A DNA stretch of 64,000 nt, taken from Tillandsia leiboldiana. Lineage: Eukaryota > Streptophyta > Magnoliopsida > Poales > Bromeliaceae. The notes below the pieces were generated by a model. It was not told the origin of the DNA and searched no databases. It saw only the letters and a program-made list of their open reading frames with translations. The stretch spans positions 17,659,164 through 17,723,163 of the forward strand of contig CM055074.1 of the NCBI GenBank assembly GCA_029204045.2. Direction: 5' to 3'. Positions 34,200-46,900 of the stretch are shown here, piece by piece. The first letter of the stretch is position 1. Each line of letters opens with the position of its first letter. The translations under genes were made by a program, and so were the position numbers.

Positions 34200-37100
34200 T
34201 GTAAAGTACCGGGGCATGGATAGCGCGCCGACCACACAGATGACTTGGAGCAGAGAGTGCCTTGAGCATGTTGTATCTGAGGTTACTGTTGATGCCGAGT
34301 TGATTCGGATCAACGCGGAAGCTCCAGCTCGATTCGGGGTTTTTCCGGGCTTTGTAGGCCGATTGAGGATGAGATTGGAAATTCCGACTTCACTGTGGAG
34401 CGCCGGAAATTCAGGAACACTTGGAACAGGTTGTACTTTCAGATTACAGCGAGGTTCGGGAGGTTCCGGACTGACGCGGAGGGCCCGGAGTCAAAAAGTG
34501 AGTCGGAACTGGCAATTTGGAGCCGGTAATTGATTTTGAGCACCCCGACTCAACGGATAAGCTTTTTAGGAGGGAAAAAAGCTGTGGACACGTGTACTTT
34601 GATTTACAGCGAAGTTCGGGAGGTTCCGGACTGACGCGGAGGACCCGGAGGCAAAAAGTGAGTCGGAACTGGCAATTTTGAGAGCCGGTAATTGATTTGA
34701 GCACCCGACTCAACGGACGAGCTTTTTGAAGAGAAAAAGCTGTGGACACGTGTACTTTTGATTTACAGCGAGGTTCGGGAGGTTCCGGACTGACGCGGAG
34801 GACCCGGAGTCAAAAAGTGAGTTGGAACTGGCAATTTTGGAGCCGGTAATTGATTTGAGCACCGCCTCAACGGATGAGCTTTTGGAGAGAAAAAGCTGTG
34901 AGCGCGTGTATTTTCGATTTACAGCGGAGTTCGGGAGGTTCGGGCAGCGGCGGAGAGCCCGAAGGCAAAAAGTGAGTTGGAGTTGGAATTCTTGGAATTA
35001 ATTAATTAGTTAATTAATTAATAAAGCTTTTGCTTTATAAAAGCTTCCCCGCCACCCTCTGCAGCAAAGAGAAAGAAAGAAAAGGAAGAAGAAGGAAGAA
35101 GAAAGAGAAAAGGAAAAGAAAAGAGAGGAAAAGGAAGAAGAGAAAAAAAAGAAGGGAAAAGGGATTGGAGCTTTTGGATTTTTTTGGACTCGCCGTTGGA
35201 GGCCGTGCGAAGCTCGTGGGCGTGCGGCGTGCGACAACGAGGTAAGTAATTTCGTTTTTGGAGGTTTGTGCATTTTGGATTTGGTTTTTTGGAGGTTTTG
35301 AGCTTTGAGGAATTCTTAAATGGGGGTTTTTAAATGCTAAATTCGGTTTTTTGGGATTTTTCGGATTATTGGGGACTTTTCGGGAATTCTTGGTTTTGCC
35401 GTCGCCGGCGGGGCCGCGCGCGCGCGCAATGGCGCACGCGCGGCGCCAGGGTGCTGCTATTGGCAGCACCCTGCGGCGAACTGCCGCTGGGCGCGGCGCC
35501 GCGTGCAGCAAAGAGCAGCACGCGGCGCTGCCTGGCCGCGCGCAGCGCACGCGGCACCTCCTGGCCGCGCGCAGCGCGCGCGCGGCGGAGGGCCGCACGC
35601 AGGGGCGCGCGCGGCAAGGCGCGCGCTGTGCGAGCGGCACCTCCTGGCCGGCGCAGGCGCTGAGGGCGAGCGGCAGAGGGCCGCGCGCGTGCGCGCGGCA
35701 TCTCCTGGCCGCGCGCAGGCAGGCGCGCCCGGCAGGGCGCGGCGGGCCTGCGCGGTCGCGCGGGCCTACGCAGGCGCGCGGCCGGCAGCGCAGCGCAGTG
35801 GGCTGCGCGCGGGCCCGCGCGCAGCGCCTCTGGGCGCTGCGTGCAGCGCCGCTGGGCACCGCCGCGCAGCGCCGCGGGGCGCCACGCGCAGCGCCGCTGG
35901 GCGCTGCGCGGTGGCGCTCCGGCACCGCGCAGCAGGTCGCTGCGCGGCCGGAGAGGCTTGGTGGGCGCTGTGCGGCGGGCCTCCCTCGTCGCGCGGCTGG
36001 TTTTTGCCGCTCGGCGTGCTCCCGGGACAGCGGTGTGGCCCTCGGTTTGCGTGCCGGCAACGTTTTTCGCGTCAGCCGTTGTTTCCCACCGTCGGCCGCT
36101 GTTTTTTCGGGGGTTTTCGCGGATGATTTTCGCAGAAGTTTGTGCAGTTTTTCGAGCAGTTTTGCTGTTTTCGCTCGCAGATTTCGCGCAGTTTCGCGCA
36201 GGTTTTCGCGCAGGTTTTCGCCGCTTTCGCGAGCTGGTTGCGAGCAGTTTGCAAGCGGTTTTCGCTGTTTTCGCTCGCAGATTTCGCGCAGTTTCGCACA
36301 GGTTTTCGCGCAGGTTTCGACGTTTTTCGCGAGCAGTTTGCGAGCGGTTTTAGCGCGTTTTTCGAGCAGATAGATTGAGTGAGCGGTTTGCGCAGTTTCG
36401 CTGGTTTTTCGCAAGCTTTTGTGAGCAGTTTTTGGCGCCGACGGAGCTGTTTTCGCCGGGGCGCTGATTTTCGCCGACGGGCTGTTTTTCGCCGGTCGGG
36501 CGCTGATTTTTCGCTGACGGAGGATGTTTTCGCCGACGGAGGTGTTTTTCGCCGTCGGATGCTCGGTTTTGACTGTGTGGAGTGATTTTGCGATTCTTCG
36601 CTTCTGGCAGCTGCGGTGCGATTTTAGTTTTCGCGGGGAGCGCTTGGGGTGGGGTTGGTCGCTGCGTGCTCCGATTCGCGTGCGAATTCTGGCATCGGGC
36701 TTCGTGTTGCGTGCGGACCCCTTGGAGGCCAGGTAAGCCCGCTGAGCCAATTGCAAGTGTCGACGAGCAATTGGTGGCTTTCTGAGGTGGGTTGGTTTCT
36801 CTCCAAGTCTACGGACTTCCTTCTATTCTATTGTGATAGGATTGCATGCTAGTTTAAGTGTTTTCTTGGAAGTTAACTAGCACCCCGTCATATGTGCATG
36901 AGTTTGACCAGGACCATTTGTGAACCTTAATTTGGGCTAGGTTCCTTTATGCTTAGACATCCGCACTTTTATATCCTTCGGGACTTAGAGTTTTCCTCGC
37001 CGGGGTAGTGGGCGAGTGGTCAGAGTGTTGTGGGACGGGTGTTGCACTCGGGCCCGGGGGGCCCGAGTGGGGTTTGGTGGCGGGTTAGGACCAGTGTTAG

Positions 37101-38112
37101 CTTTTTGGGGAGCCGTTTCAGATAAACGGTGTTCCCGGGGGTTTTCCTTTCCACTGTTCTTCTCGTCACCACCAGGTTGGGATCGTGGTGCACGTATGTT
37201 AGCAGGACCTTGAACCCAGAACCCTTTGGATAAATACATGATTTTAGTCAGCCAATGTTTTCCAAGCCTCGCAAGGTTGTCTGAGTCTGTTCTCGTCCGT
37301 TGGTGGGACGAAGGCATCAGCTCTTCGAGCTTGGGCATAAAACTTGATTTCAAAGGGTTTTCCTAAAAACAGACTAAAAATCATTATAATGATGGCTTTC
37401 TCAGATCGATATGATTTTCTGAAATAAATGACATGTTTTCTTATAAACTTACCACCGAGCGGGATTCGAGTGATCTGGGTTCTAAGGGCTGCTTTCTCTC
37501 TGGGGAACGTAGTGTTAGTCTCCCTGGGTTTCGGACCCTCGTAGATCCTGGCCGGAGTAGGCTCCGGCCGTGAGTTGAGTGTTGAGTCAGTGGGGGTTGT
37601 TGAGGGAGCCGTTGGGGGAGACGGTGGTCCCAGCTGTTGTAGTACCTTCTTGAGTGGGTCTGTGTTGTGAGATTGAGTCGTGGAGGGTTCTCGAATGAGT
37701 TTGTGCTTTGAGGCATCGAGTGATACGATCTTTTGCATCGAGGACAACAGCTGCAGGAAGCCACTGTTGAGACAGTGATACTGGTGAGATACTGGAGTTG
37801 GTGGTGTCGCACCCCTCGAAAAAGACCCGGGTGCGTTGATGATCCGAGCCTGAGGAGGCTGCGATGATGACTACCGAGCCTGACGAGTGGCTGCGACTGA
37901 TGCGCCGAGTTCTTACTAGTAGGCGCTTGATACCCCTGGCCGTGCTACCCTGGGCGCTCACTGTGTGAGATATCGAGTTTGTCCGTTGGACACCCGGGTT
38001 GATACACCAGGGGGCGCAGGCTTGACTGACGGGACCGGGTGGGCAGTCGCTTGAGATTCGAGATACTGAGGGTAGTGATGGGTGTCGCTGTGTCATAGTA
38101 GAGCGCTTGGGC
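34200..38112 (+). repeat. 3' LTR of alpha-1, truncated by assembly gap
   Basis: Collinear with 16289 to about 20280 of the 5' LTR, including the 160-base repeats, TATA box (35036-35042), donor-like AGGTAAGTA (35240-35248), CpG-rich minisatellite (35400-36000) and the TTTTCGC array. It has many single-base deletions relative to the 5' LTR, rising toward the gap. The last ~650 bases of the LTR are missing. Confidence 0.88.
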
Positions 38113-38212
38113 NNNNNNNNNNNNNNNNNNNNNNNNNNNNNNNNNNNNNNNNNNNNNNNNNNNNNNNNNNNNNNNNNNNNNNNNNNNNNNNNNNNNNNNN
38201 NNNNNNNNNNNN
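38113..38212. other. Assembly gap of exactly 100 N
   Basis: A run of 100 N joins truncated alpha sequence to the middle of a beta internal region. One hundred N is a common placeholder for a gap of unknown length. The missing DNA should include the end of the alpha-1 3' LTR and the 5' part of beta-2. Confidence 0.98.
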
Positions 38213-40523
38213 GTTGTAGCTGCTGAAGCATACCTTCTTGGGTCTCTTTGGTGTCGAGCCGTAGGGACGGCGGTGGAACCTGACCATGTGGATGGTATTC
38301 TAGTTGACCGAGGCCAACTTTCATTCTTGAGTGAAAGCCTTACTAGACTTGGCGGTGCCAAGCGAAGCATGGCCCATGGTTTATTCATGTGACTGGTCTT
38401 AGCGCCAATGCGAGTTTTTCCGGTGTTGGGAGATGGAATTGTGTGTTTTGGTGATGCCTCCCATTGTGGCGGTAGAGTTACCGTGGGTGGCATCTTCGGT
38501 CCACACTTCTTCAGTCCAACCCTGTAGTGCTGGTGCAGATGAAAAACCGTTTTTTGCAGGCAGCTTGGATTCCACAGTTGAGCATTTCAGTACGTCCTTT
38601 ATTCCAGCTTGGATTGTTATACCTGGGCGTAGGCCATGCCTGCTTGGCTTCGGTATTGATTACTCAGCATTTCCGTTCTTTACCATGCGATAGATCAGGA
38701 TTTCAGCTTCTGTTTGCAGTATTCGCCATGTGCCGGTGCCGTGGGAGATTACAGCTTTCAGCTTGTTGAATGGGATTTATGTGGATTGTCGTTGTCTGGG
38801 TGGGATTTTGACCGTGAGTTTGAGCCTCAGCATTATGATCGCCTTTTTGCCAGTTTTTCAGTCCCGTTCACACTGACGGTTTGATCCCCGTCAGGGTGTC
38901 CTTTATTAGTTGATAGATCGACCTTCGACGCGTAGGGTGGGTTCTGTTGGGGGTTTTGTTGGCATGTTGAGTGACCAACTGTGGCATGAGAGTGTGTCTC
39001 TTGAGGACCCTTTGAGGGTAGCCCGTGGGTGAGTAGCCCTTCGGGTGATTTTGGATCGGAAGCAACCGAGGAAGACCCCAGCTTATTGGAATGAATGCGT
39101 GGGTATGCTTCGGGTCACCTTGTTGAGATTTACACCAGGATGTGGTTTTGGTGCGTGTTGCACCGATGGTTATTCTGTTTTTCCCCCAGCTTTTGATGGA
39201 GCCTCTGTGTTGTTTTACGTCTCAGCTCAGTATGTTTTTACTTTTGGATCCCTCGCCGTGATTGACTTGTCCATTGAGATCTGTGATCGTTGGTGTACGA
39301 GGAACGCCCGTTGCGAATTCTGGCTCGGGAGATGAGGGAATCGCGCAATCGGGCCATGCCGTACTCGGTATTGTCGCGCTGGGATGTGATCACGGGGAGT
39401 GTGTGGTGTGTGGGGCTGGAGGCGTGATTGTGGATACCTAACCGTGGTATTTGTGACTCCTGGTGGATCTGAGCTAGTTTCGAGGACAACTTTCCTTAGT
39501 GGGGGAGGATGTGAGGACCTGGATCCCCACGACGAGATTACTGGTCATCTACAGCTCCCTGAGGCCTATGTGGCGTGTTGGTGGATTTGTGCCCCAATTG
39601 GACATTAGTGTTGGGCTCAGTGTGTTAAATGGATCACGTGGGTGATTGGCGGACCCCGTCGGAGTTCCAGAAGTGGTTTCGCGCGCCAAGATATTTAAAA
39701 TTGGACTCAGTGCGAAGTTTGGACCAAGGATTACCTTTCCGGATGCTTCGGCAAATTTTTGGAGTTGGAATTTGGCGAAATGGACATCAAATTCGGATTC
39801 AAGCGCGCGAAAACGGTTTAAAACGGACTACCCCACTTGTCATTTTTGAGCTTCGGTACTGTTCACGGCCGGAACAGTGTTTCCGGCGGCGGCGGCAGGC
39901 GGCGGAGCGGGCCGCAGACAGCTGCGGACGGTGGCGCGGGCCGCCCTGTCCACGCGGCAGGCGTGCGCCGGGGGCGGGACGCGTGGCGGCTCGGGAGTGG
40001 GCCGGTCCGCGGGCGCGGTCTACGGGGGAGTGCGGGGCGCACGGTGACCGGGGGTGACACGTGGCATCACCCAGAGGTGGGTTCACGGCTGATGGTCTAC
40101 GCAGTTTTCGGGATGGCTCATGGTTTACGGTGCACCGGGCTTGGCACGTGGCAGGTTGGCATTGGTTCGGTCCACATGATTGCGTGCACCGGGTTCACTA
40201 GGCAGAGGCTTGACACGTGGCATTCTCCTATTGGTGGGGCTACTGTGCGCGGCAGGGTGGCAGGCGGCGGCGTCAGGCGCGGTCGGGCGGCTTCCCGCGC
40301 TTGGGGAGGACACGTGTCGGCGTCTGGGGGCGCCACGTGTCGCGCGGGGATGCGGCTGGTGTTGCTGTCGCCTGTTTGGCGGATGACGTGGAGGCCCAGG
40401 GGACTTCCGGGCTGCTACAGTGCGCGCCTTTGGGGATTTTCGGGCTGCTACAGTACGCGCCCGAAAGTGGCATGCGCCCGGAAATGGGGACATGGCCGGT
40501 ATTTCCCAATTGTTTTCTGCAGC

Positions 40524-40533
40524 CTATAAATAG
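40524..40533 (+). promoter_or_regulatory. TATA box of beta-2 LTR
   Basis: CTATAAATAG follows the GC-rich U3 with its TACTGTAGC and G-box motifs. Downstream comes a C/T-rich leader. Confidence 0.7.
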
Positions 40534-42334
40534 CGATCCGAGCTCTCTTCTTCTCCTTTTTCCACCATTTCCGAGCCTCTTCCTCGCCGGGGTGCCTTCA
40601 GCAAGTTGATCCTCGTGTTTGGCTGCATCTTTCTGCAAAGTTTTGGGATTTTTGGTGGCACGCATCCCGAGGTTACCATTTTTACGGCGCGGCGCGACGC
40701 TCGTTCGTTGTGTTCTTCTTCGTCGCATTTCGGTGCGAGGACATCCCCCGGCTACTCCGACCTCCGAATGAGGGCGATTCTTGCGCCGTTGGCTTCACGA
40801 CTGGTAGGGCTATGTTTCCCATGTTACTGGTTTTTCCCATTCCGAGTTTTTCATGGGGTCTTTCGGATCATCTTGTAACCCCTTTTCTGGGCGGAGTTTT
40901 GGGACAGCGGTGCGGTATTTTGGCGATATCTTCGCGCACAGGCATCGGATTGGGGCGATTCAAGAGGCGATTTGCATCTACACATCACGAGGAATATGCC
41001 CAAATTTCTTGGAATTTTCTGAATATTTCTCGAAGGTGAAGATTATTTGTGAACAGTAATTGTTGCTACAGTTTTTGAGTGTAGTTTGATTCGGGGTGGT
41101 TCCCTTGTCCGAATTGTTTCTCCGTGTAGGAAGCTCGGAATTGGACGTGCATGTACTCGTTTCGAAGGTATCGACGCGAGGATTACTGTGGTATTTTTAT
41201 TGGATTTTTCTGGGCACTTGCAGCAGGTGAAGTATGCGCGGCTTTGGGACTGATTTTCAGATGGTGTATGTTGGTTAATTTTGGGATTAAAAGTGTAATG
41301 TTAAGCCTTATTGTTGTACTCAGGGGTGTTTTCAGCTATTGAAGCCGAGGCTTTCGCGACTTGTACCGTGGGTGTTGTGTTGGCAGATTTTGGACCGCGG
41401 GCGTCTACCCTCTTCACCGACTCCAGGTTTGCCTTGGATTTGAGCACTTCAGGTGGGTAAGCTTAATTTAGTAACTGTATAAGGTTTTTATATCATGGTG
41501 AATGTAAATGCACATGTGGGGTTATCATCCCTCTATGATTGATAACAGGCGGATTTGATGTGCAACCGATATGAGCGAGAGGTAAGCAAGGAATGGCCCA
41601 CTTGGGTGAGATTGGTATACCATAGTAGGAATGTTTTAGCATGCTTTACTATTATATGCTTCACCCACTTTTATTATTTCTGAGAACAAAGCATGCGTGC
41701 ATGGACATGTAGTTAGGCCATCTTTTAACCGCTGCACTACTTTTGGAACTGGACTTAGGAGAAACCATGTTATCCTTTTCTCCTTCTTTGTTAGTCAGGT
41801 GGTCTGTGTTGCTCAGGTTCGAGCAGGGGTTCTGGGTAGTGTAGTTGGGACTTGGTGTCTGGGACAGGTTGGATTAGTTGTGGGGCTTTGCGGCAACCGC
41901 GGATATTGGGCGGTTGACCGGATATTTATTTATGCACCAGATTGGGTATCCGATTTCTCTAGTGGATGGGTTTTCCCACTCTGATCAGAGTCATGATCCA
42001 GTCCTGCTGATTGAGATACTTTACTCGTGTGGGTCGCTCCCCTCGAGTGCCACTCCGGAGTGCGCGGCAGACAGACTTTGAGTCCTTGAGACTCCTTTGC
42101 TTCGGTGTTATGCGTAGGCTGGCATACCCGTCGCGGCAGGCAGAGCAGGCAGTACCAGTGTCCTACTGGTGGCATTAGATTGGGCTGATTTCTGGCTTTT
42201 GCTTTTTAGTTGCGCTCGTGTCAGGGGGACCGAGTGGAGTCTAGTGGCGGTGTTTGGACCAGTGCTAGTGTGGTTGGGAACCGTTTTGGGGGTACGGTGG
42301 TCCCAAGGTCATTGTGAGTTGTTGACCGTTGTAG

Positions 42335-42619
42335 GGCAGGCAGGCAGGCATAGCAGGTATAGGCAGGCAGAGCAGGCATAGGCAGGCAGGGCAGGCATAG
42401 TAGGCAGGCAGGCAGGGCAGGCATAGTAGGCAGGCAGGCATGGCAGGCATAGTAGGCATAGGCAGGCAGAGCAGGCATGGCAGGCTTGGCAGGCATAGGC
42501 ATGCAGAGCAGGCATGGCAGGCTTAGCAGGTATAGCAGGCAGGCAGAGCAGGCATGGCAGGCTTGGCAGGCATAGGCATGCAGAGCAGGCATGGCAGGCG
42601 TAGCAGGCATGGCAGTCAC
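42335..42619. repeat. GGCAGGCA minisatellite in beta-2 LTR
   Basis: Inverted copy of the TGCC-rich array of beta-1, with nearly the same unit order. Confidence 0.9.
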
Positions 42620-43286
42620 AGCAAGCTTAGTGGTTTGTTAGCTGTTGAGAGGGTCCAGCTTCTTTTTATCAGTCTTTACGGCTTTGGTTAGTTTTTGGTC
42701 TTCTGAGGACTTGGTGGGCAGACCGTCGGTCTTGGCGGTGGTACCACTGAGAACTCCCTCCTTTGGTGTAGTTCTCACACCCTTTGGGGGTTTTTTCCCC
42801 TTTTTTTTCTCCTCTCCTTTGTTTTGCAGAGTCTTAGCAGGTGTTGCCGACTCTGCGGTTGTTGATCGTGGCGAGGGAGTCGCGAGCTAGATCCCTACCC
42901 GGCGTTGGAGAGTAGCGGTACCCTTCTGAGGAGATCATCAGTAGATTAGCTGTTTCTTTTCCTCTTTTGAGAGACTTGTAGTGAGGATATTTTGTATTGG
43001 GAGACTGTACACTGTTGTATATATATTGGAGTTACCTCCCGGTTGGGTTTTGAGCTTGTACTCGAGGATTTGTATTTTTATTATTTTGGGAGGCAGACAG
43101 TGTTGTTTATTTCCTGTTGTACAGTGATTGATTTTAGTTACAGCAGATATTTTATCTTTATAGCTCTGATATCTGTTTAGTTATAGAACTTTTCTTGCTG
43201 GTAGGACGCTTCGCCTATGCAGGTTGGCATAGGTGGCGGATCTGTTTGACGGGCCCGGGTCGCAGTTTCGACCCCGGGGCGTGACA

Positions 43287-43689
43287 AACAATCCTTGAAC
43301 AGCTTTTCCATAGCAGCGATCCAGTTTTCGGCCTCCCAAGGCCCCCAACTTAAATCCCAGAATCTGCAGGGGATGGGACTGGATGAAGTAGAATAACCGG
43401 TTGGCAACCTCTCGCTGCTCCTGCACCATCAGTGGTGCGACCAGGGTCGAAATCGTCAAAGTCGCGGCTGGAGTACTACTGGCGATACCCCGGGAGATGC
43501 TCTCAGCTCAAACATGCGCAACACACGCTCCATGTTCTTCTCCTGGCGCCGCAACGCCTCCGACATCTGGGCCCCCTGAGCCCGCAGATCCTGTACCTCA
43601 CCCTGCCTAGCCTGCTCGGCAGCCCGCCGTCCGGGCTCCTCAGCTGAGGTCCAACGCCCGCTCGTCGCTGCACGACGTCTCGGCGGCAT
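43287..43689 (-). pseudogene. Truncated gag of alpha-2
   Basis: The ATG at 43689 gives the same MPPRRRAATSGR start and helical region as alpha-1 (AEQARQGEVQDLRAQGAQMS). The frame breaks after SPVVLQPRL (43456). Homology continues through capsid phrases, including WEAENWIAAMEKLFKD in another frame (about 43291-43340), until beta-2 cuts it. A pyrimidine tract ending in CAG precedes the ATG as in alpha-1. Confidence 0.75.
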
Positions 43690-43965
43690 CGCAAGTAACT
43701 GAAACAAAAACAAACATCAGGACACAACAACCATACGACCCAATCCAGCGAGAGTCTAAAATTTGTTATCCTTCCTAAAGTATTATGTTGTCTGCAGCCA
43801 ACATAATCACTTTGAGAGAATAACATATCAAATCACTCATCCCAACCCGAGGGAGAGGTAAAAACTCAATCTGGACTCTCGCTAAAAGTCACGACTCTCA
43901 CGTAGTCATCCTAATGTCCAACCACAAGCCTAGGGTTTCTAAGTCCTCAATGACCTATATCCTAG

Positions 43966-43977
43966 GCTCTGATACCA
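43966..43977 (-). other. Primer binding site of alpha-2
   Basis: TGGTATCAGAGC on the minus strand, eight bases inside the LTR end at 43986. Confidence 0.85.
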
Positions 43978-43985
43978 CTCTAATC

Positions 43986-46900
43986 TGTCACGCCCCGGGG
44001 TCGAAACTGCGACCCGGGCTCGCTAACAGATCCGCCATCTGTACGGAAACTGCCGTACAGACGAAGCGTCTAGCCTGCAAAAGACAAAACTACAGCTACA
44101 CAGATATCAGAGCGAATAAAAAGCTGTACTATAAAATTTCTCAACTACAAAGTTGCTACAACACATAGCCTATCTCCCAAAACCAGATGATACAAAAAGA
44201 AGTGCACCTATACAACATCTACAAATCCAAATGGGAGATAGCTAAACAGGAAACATAACCAACTCCCACAATCCGGGATGGTACATCTACCTCTCTCTAA
44301 AGTAACAATGCTGGTAGGGAACTATCACGCGACTCCCTGTCCTCGGTCCGTCCAGGCAAGCACAGCAGGGACGGAAGAAAGCCTCAGCAACCTGTCACCG
44401 ACAGAGGGTGTGAGAACTACATCCTACAGTAGTTCTCAGTGGGTACCGTCTCCAAGAACCACGGTCTGCCCACTAAGTCTACCAGAGGCATAAGATAGAG
44501 AAAAGACTGATGATAAATATAATAAGCTGGAAAAGAATCTACAGCTATCATGCCTCTATCTACTATGCTCAATAAGAAGAGACTATGGATGATGGAATGC
44601 AGTCACTCACTGCTGACAATATGTCACAAGTACTAAGCCCAAGACGCTCTACTATGACACATGCTACGCCATCACTCCCTCAGTACATCTCGAATCTCAG
44701 CGACTGCCCACCCGGGTCCAGTCGAGTCAAGCCTGCGCCCCCTGGTGTATCAACCAGGGTGTCCAAACGGACAAACTCGATATCTCACACAGTGACCCCA
44801 TGGTAGCACGGCCAGGGGTATCAAGCGACCTCTAGTTCATGAACTAGGCGCATCATCGAAGCCTCGTCAGGCTCGGTATCCTCATCGCAGCCTCATCAGG
44901 CTCGGAATCATCAACGCACCCGGGGCGTGGTTCGAGGGGTGCGACCCCACCGAACTCCAGTATCTCATCAATATCACTGTCTCACAAGTGGCTCCTGCAG
45001 GCTGTGGTCCTCGATCAAACAGATCGGTATCTCGATGCTCAAAGCACAAACTCAGTCGGAGAACCCTCCACGACTCAATCTCACAACACAGACCCACTCA
45101 ACGAAGGTACTACACAGCTGGGACCACCGTCTCTCCCAACGGCTCCCTCCACACCACCTCACTGAACTCAACACTCGACTCACGGCCGGAGCTACTCCAC
45201 GGCCAGATCTACGAAGGGTCCGAAACCCAGGGAGACTAACATCTACGTCCCCAAGAGAGAAAGCAGCCCTTAGAACCCAAATCACTCGAATCCGCTCGGG
45301 TGGATAAGTTTATAAGAAACCATGTCATTTATTTCAGAAAATCATTCGATCTGAGAGAAAGCCATCTTTATAATAATTTTTAGTCTTTTTTAGGAAAACC
45401 CTTTGAAATCAAGTTTTATGCCCAAGCCTCGAAGAGCTGATGCCTTCGTCCCAACGGACGAGAACAGACTCAGACAACCTTGCGAGGCTTGGAAGAAACA
45501 TTGGCTGACTAAAATCATGTATTTATCCAAAAAGGTTCTGGGTTCAAGGTCCTGCTAACACACGTGCACCACGATCCCAACCTGGTGGTGACGAGAAGAA
45601 CAGTGGAAAGGAAAACCCCCGGGACCACCGTTTATCTGAAACGGCTCCCCAAAATGCTAACACTGGCCTAACCCAGCCACCAGACCCCACTCGGCCCCCC
45701 GGGCCCGAGTGCAACACCCGTCCCACAACACTCTGACCACTCGGCCCACTACCCGGGCGAGGAAACTCTAAGTCCCGAAGGATATGAAAAGTGCGGGATG
45801 TCTAAAGCATAAAGGAACCTAGCCCAAATTAAGGTTCACAATGGTCTGGTCAAACTCATGCACATATGACGGGGGTGCTAGTTAAGTTCCAAGAAAACAC
45901 TTAAACTAGCATGCAATCCTATCACAATAGAATTAGAAGGAAGTCCGTAGACTTGGAGAGGAAACCAACCCACCTCAGAAAGCCACCAATTGCTCGTCGA
46001 CACTTGCAATTGGCTGAGCGGGCTTACCTGGCCTCCAAGGGGTCCGCACGCAACACGAAGCCCGATGCCAGAATTCGCACGCGAATTGGAGCACGCAGCG
46101 ACCAACCACACGACCGCGCGCCCCGCGGAAACAAAACCGCACCGCACGCTGCCAGAAGCGAAGAAATCGCAAAATCAATCCACACAGCCAAAACCGAGCA
46201 TCCGACGGCGAAAAACAGCTTCCGTCGGCGAAAACAGCCTCCGTCAGCGAAAACCAGCGCCCGACGGCGAAAAACAGCACGCGGCGGCGAAAACAGCTCC
46301 GTCGGCGAAAAAACAGCGCCCGACGGCGAAAAACAACACGCGGCGGCGAAAAATAGCTCCGTCGGCGAAAAACAGCGCCCGACGGCGAAAAACAGGCAAA
46401 AACTGCTAGCGAGACAGTTCGCGAAAACCCTGCGAAACTGCTCGCGAAAACCGCTCAAAATCTGCTCACAAACCGCTTGCAAAAACTGCTCAAAACCGGC
46501 TTGCGAAAACAGCTTGCGAAAAGCTGCTCCGTCGGCGAAAAACTGTGCCCGACGGCGAAAAACAGCTCACAAATCAGCTTGCGAAAATCCTGCGAAAACC
46601 GCTCGCAAAACAGCGGAAAACAGCGAAACCTGCGCGCGAAACCGCTTGCAAAATCTGCCGGCGAAAACTGCGAAAAACGGCTCCGTCGGCGGAAAACTGC
46701 GCCCGACGGCGAAAAACAGCGCGCGGCGGCGAAAAACAGCGGCCGACGGCGACCAACGGGCTCCGACGGCGAAAAAACGGCGCCGGCACGCAACCCGAGG
46801 TGTCGCCCGCCGTCCGGGAGCACGCCGAGCGTCCACCAGCCCTGCCGCGCGACGAGGGAGGCCCACCGCGCGGCACCAAGCCAAACCGCGCGGCGCAGGG

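Larger units (their letters stand above)
16289..38112 (+). mobile_element. Alpha-1, long-LTR Ty3/gypsy-type element, split by beta-1 and cut by an assembly gap
   Basis: The parts are: 5' LTR 16289-20927, primer site 20936-20947, internal 20928-22509, inserted beta-1 (22510-33555 plus a duplicated GTTTG), remaining internal 33561-34199 ending in a purine tract, and 3' LTR 34200 to the gap. The internal region totals only about 2.2 kb against 4.6-kb LTRs. It holds a degenerate gag and no recognisable reverse transcriptase or integrase. That layout fits a non-autonomous, LARD-like derivative of a Ty3/gypsy (Tekay/Del-like) lineage. The lineage call rests on the MPPRRR-type Gag start and the FEGG-type 3' end, and is tentative. 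Confidence 0.8.
38213..43286 (+). mobile_element. Beta-2, 3' part (plus strand), inserted in alpha-2
   Basis: The internal 3' region (38213-39493), purine tract (about 39494-39509, CCTTAGTGGGGGAGGA) and 3' LTR (39510-43286) correspond in inverted order to 22510 to about 27577 of beta-1. The right end CGTGACA abuts a gag fragment of alpha-2 at AACAA (43287-43291), the expected target duplication on that side. The 5' half lies in or beyond the gap. The internal part is degenerate as in beta-1. Confidence 0.85.
39510..43286 (+). repeat. 3' LTR of beta-2 (3777 bases)
   Basis: It runs TGTGAGGACC to GGGGCGTGACA. It carries G-box/CCAAT pairs (39635-40390), a TATA box CTATAAATAG (40524-40533), donor-like sites at about 41031 (GAAGGTGAAG), 41224 (CAGCAGGTGAAG), 41450 (TCAGGTGGGT) and 41577 (GAGAGGTAAGC), and the CAGGCAGG minisatellite (42335-42619). 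Confidence 0.92.

Noticed and set aside
35035..36756. 573-codon minus-strand open frame in the alpha-1 3' LTR
   Set aside because: It passes antisense through a purine stretch, a minisatellite and the TTTTCGC array. No domain is seen and it is not kept in the sister LTR.
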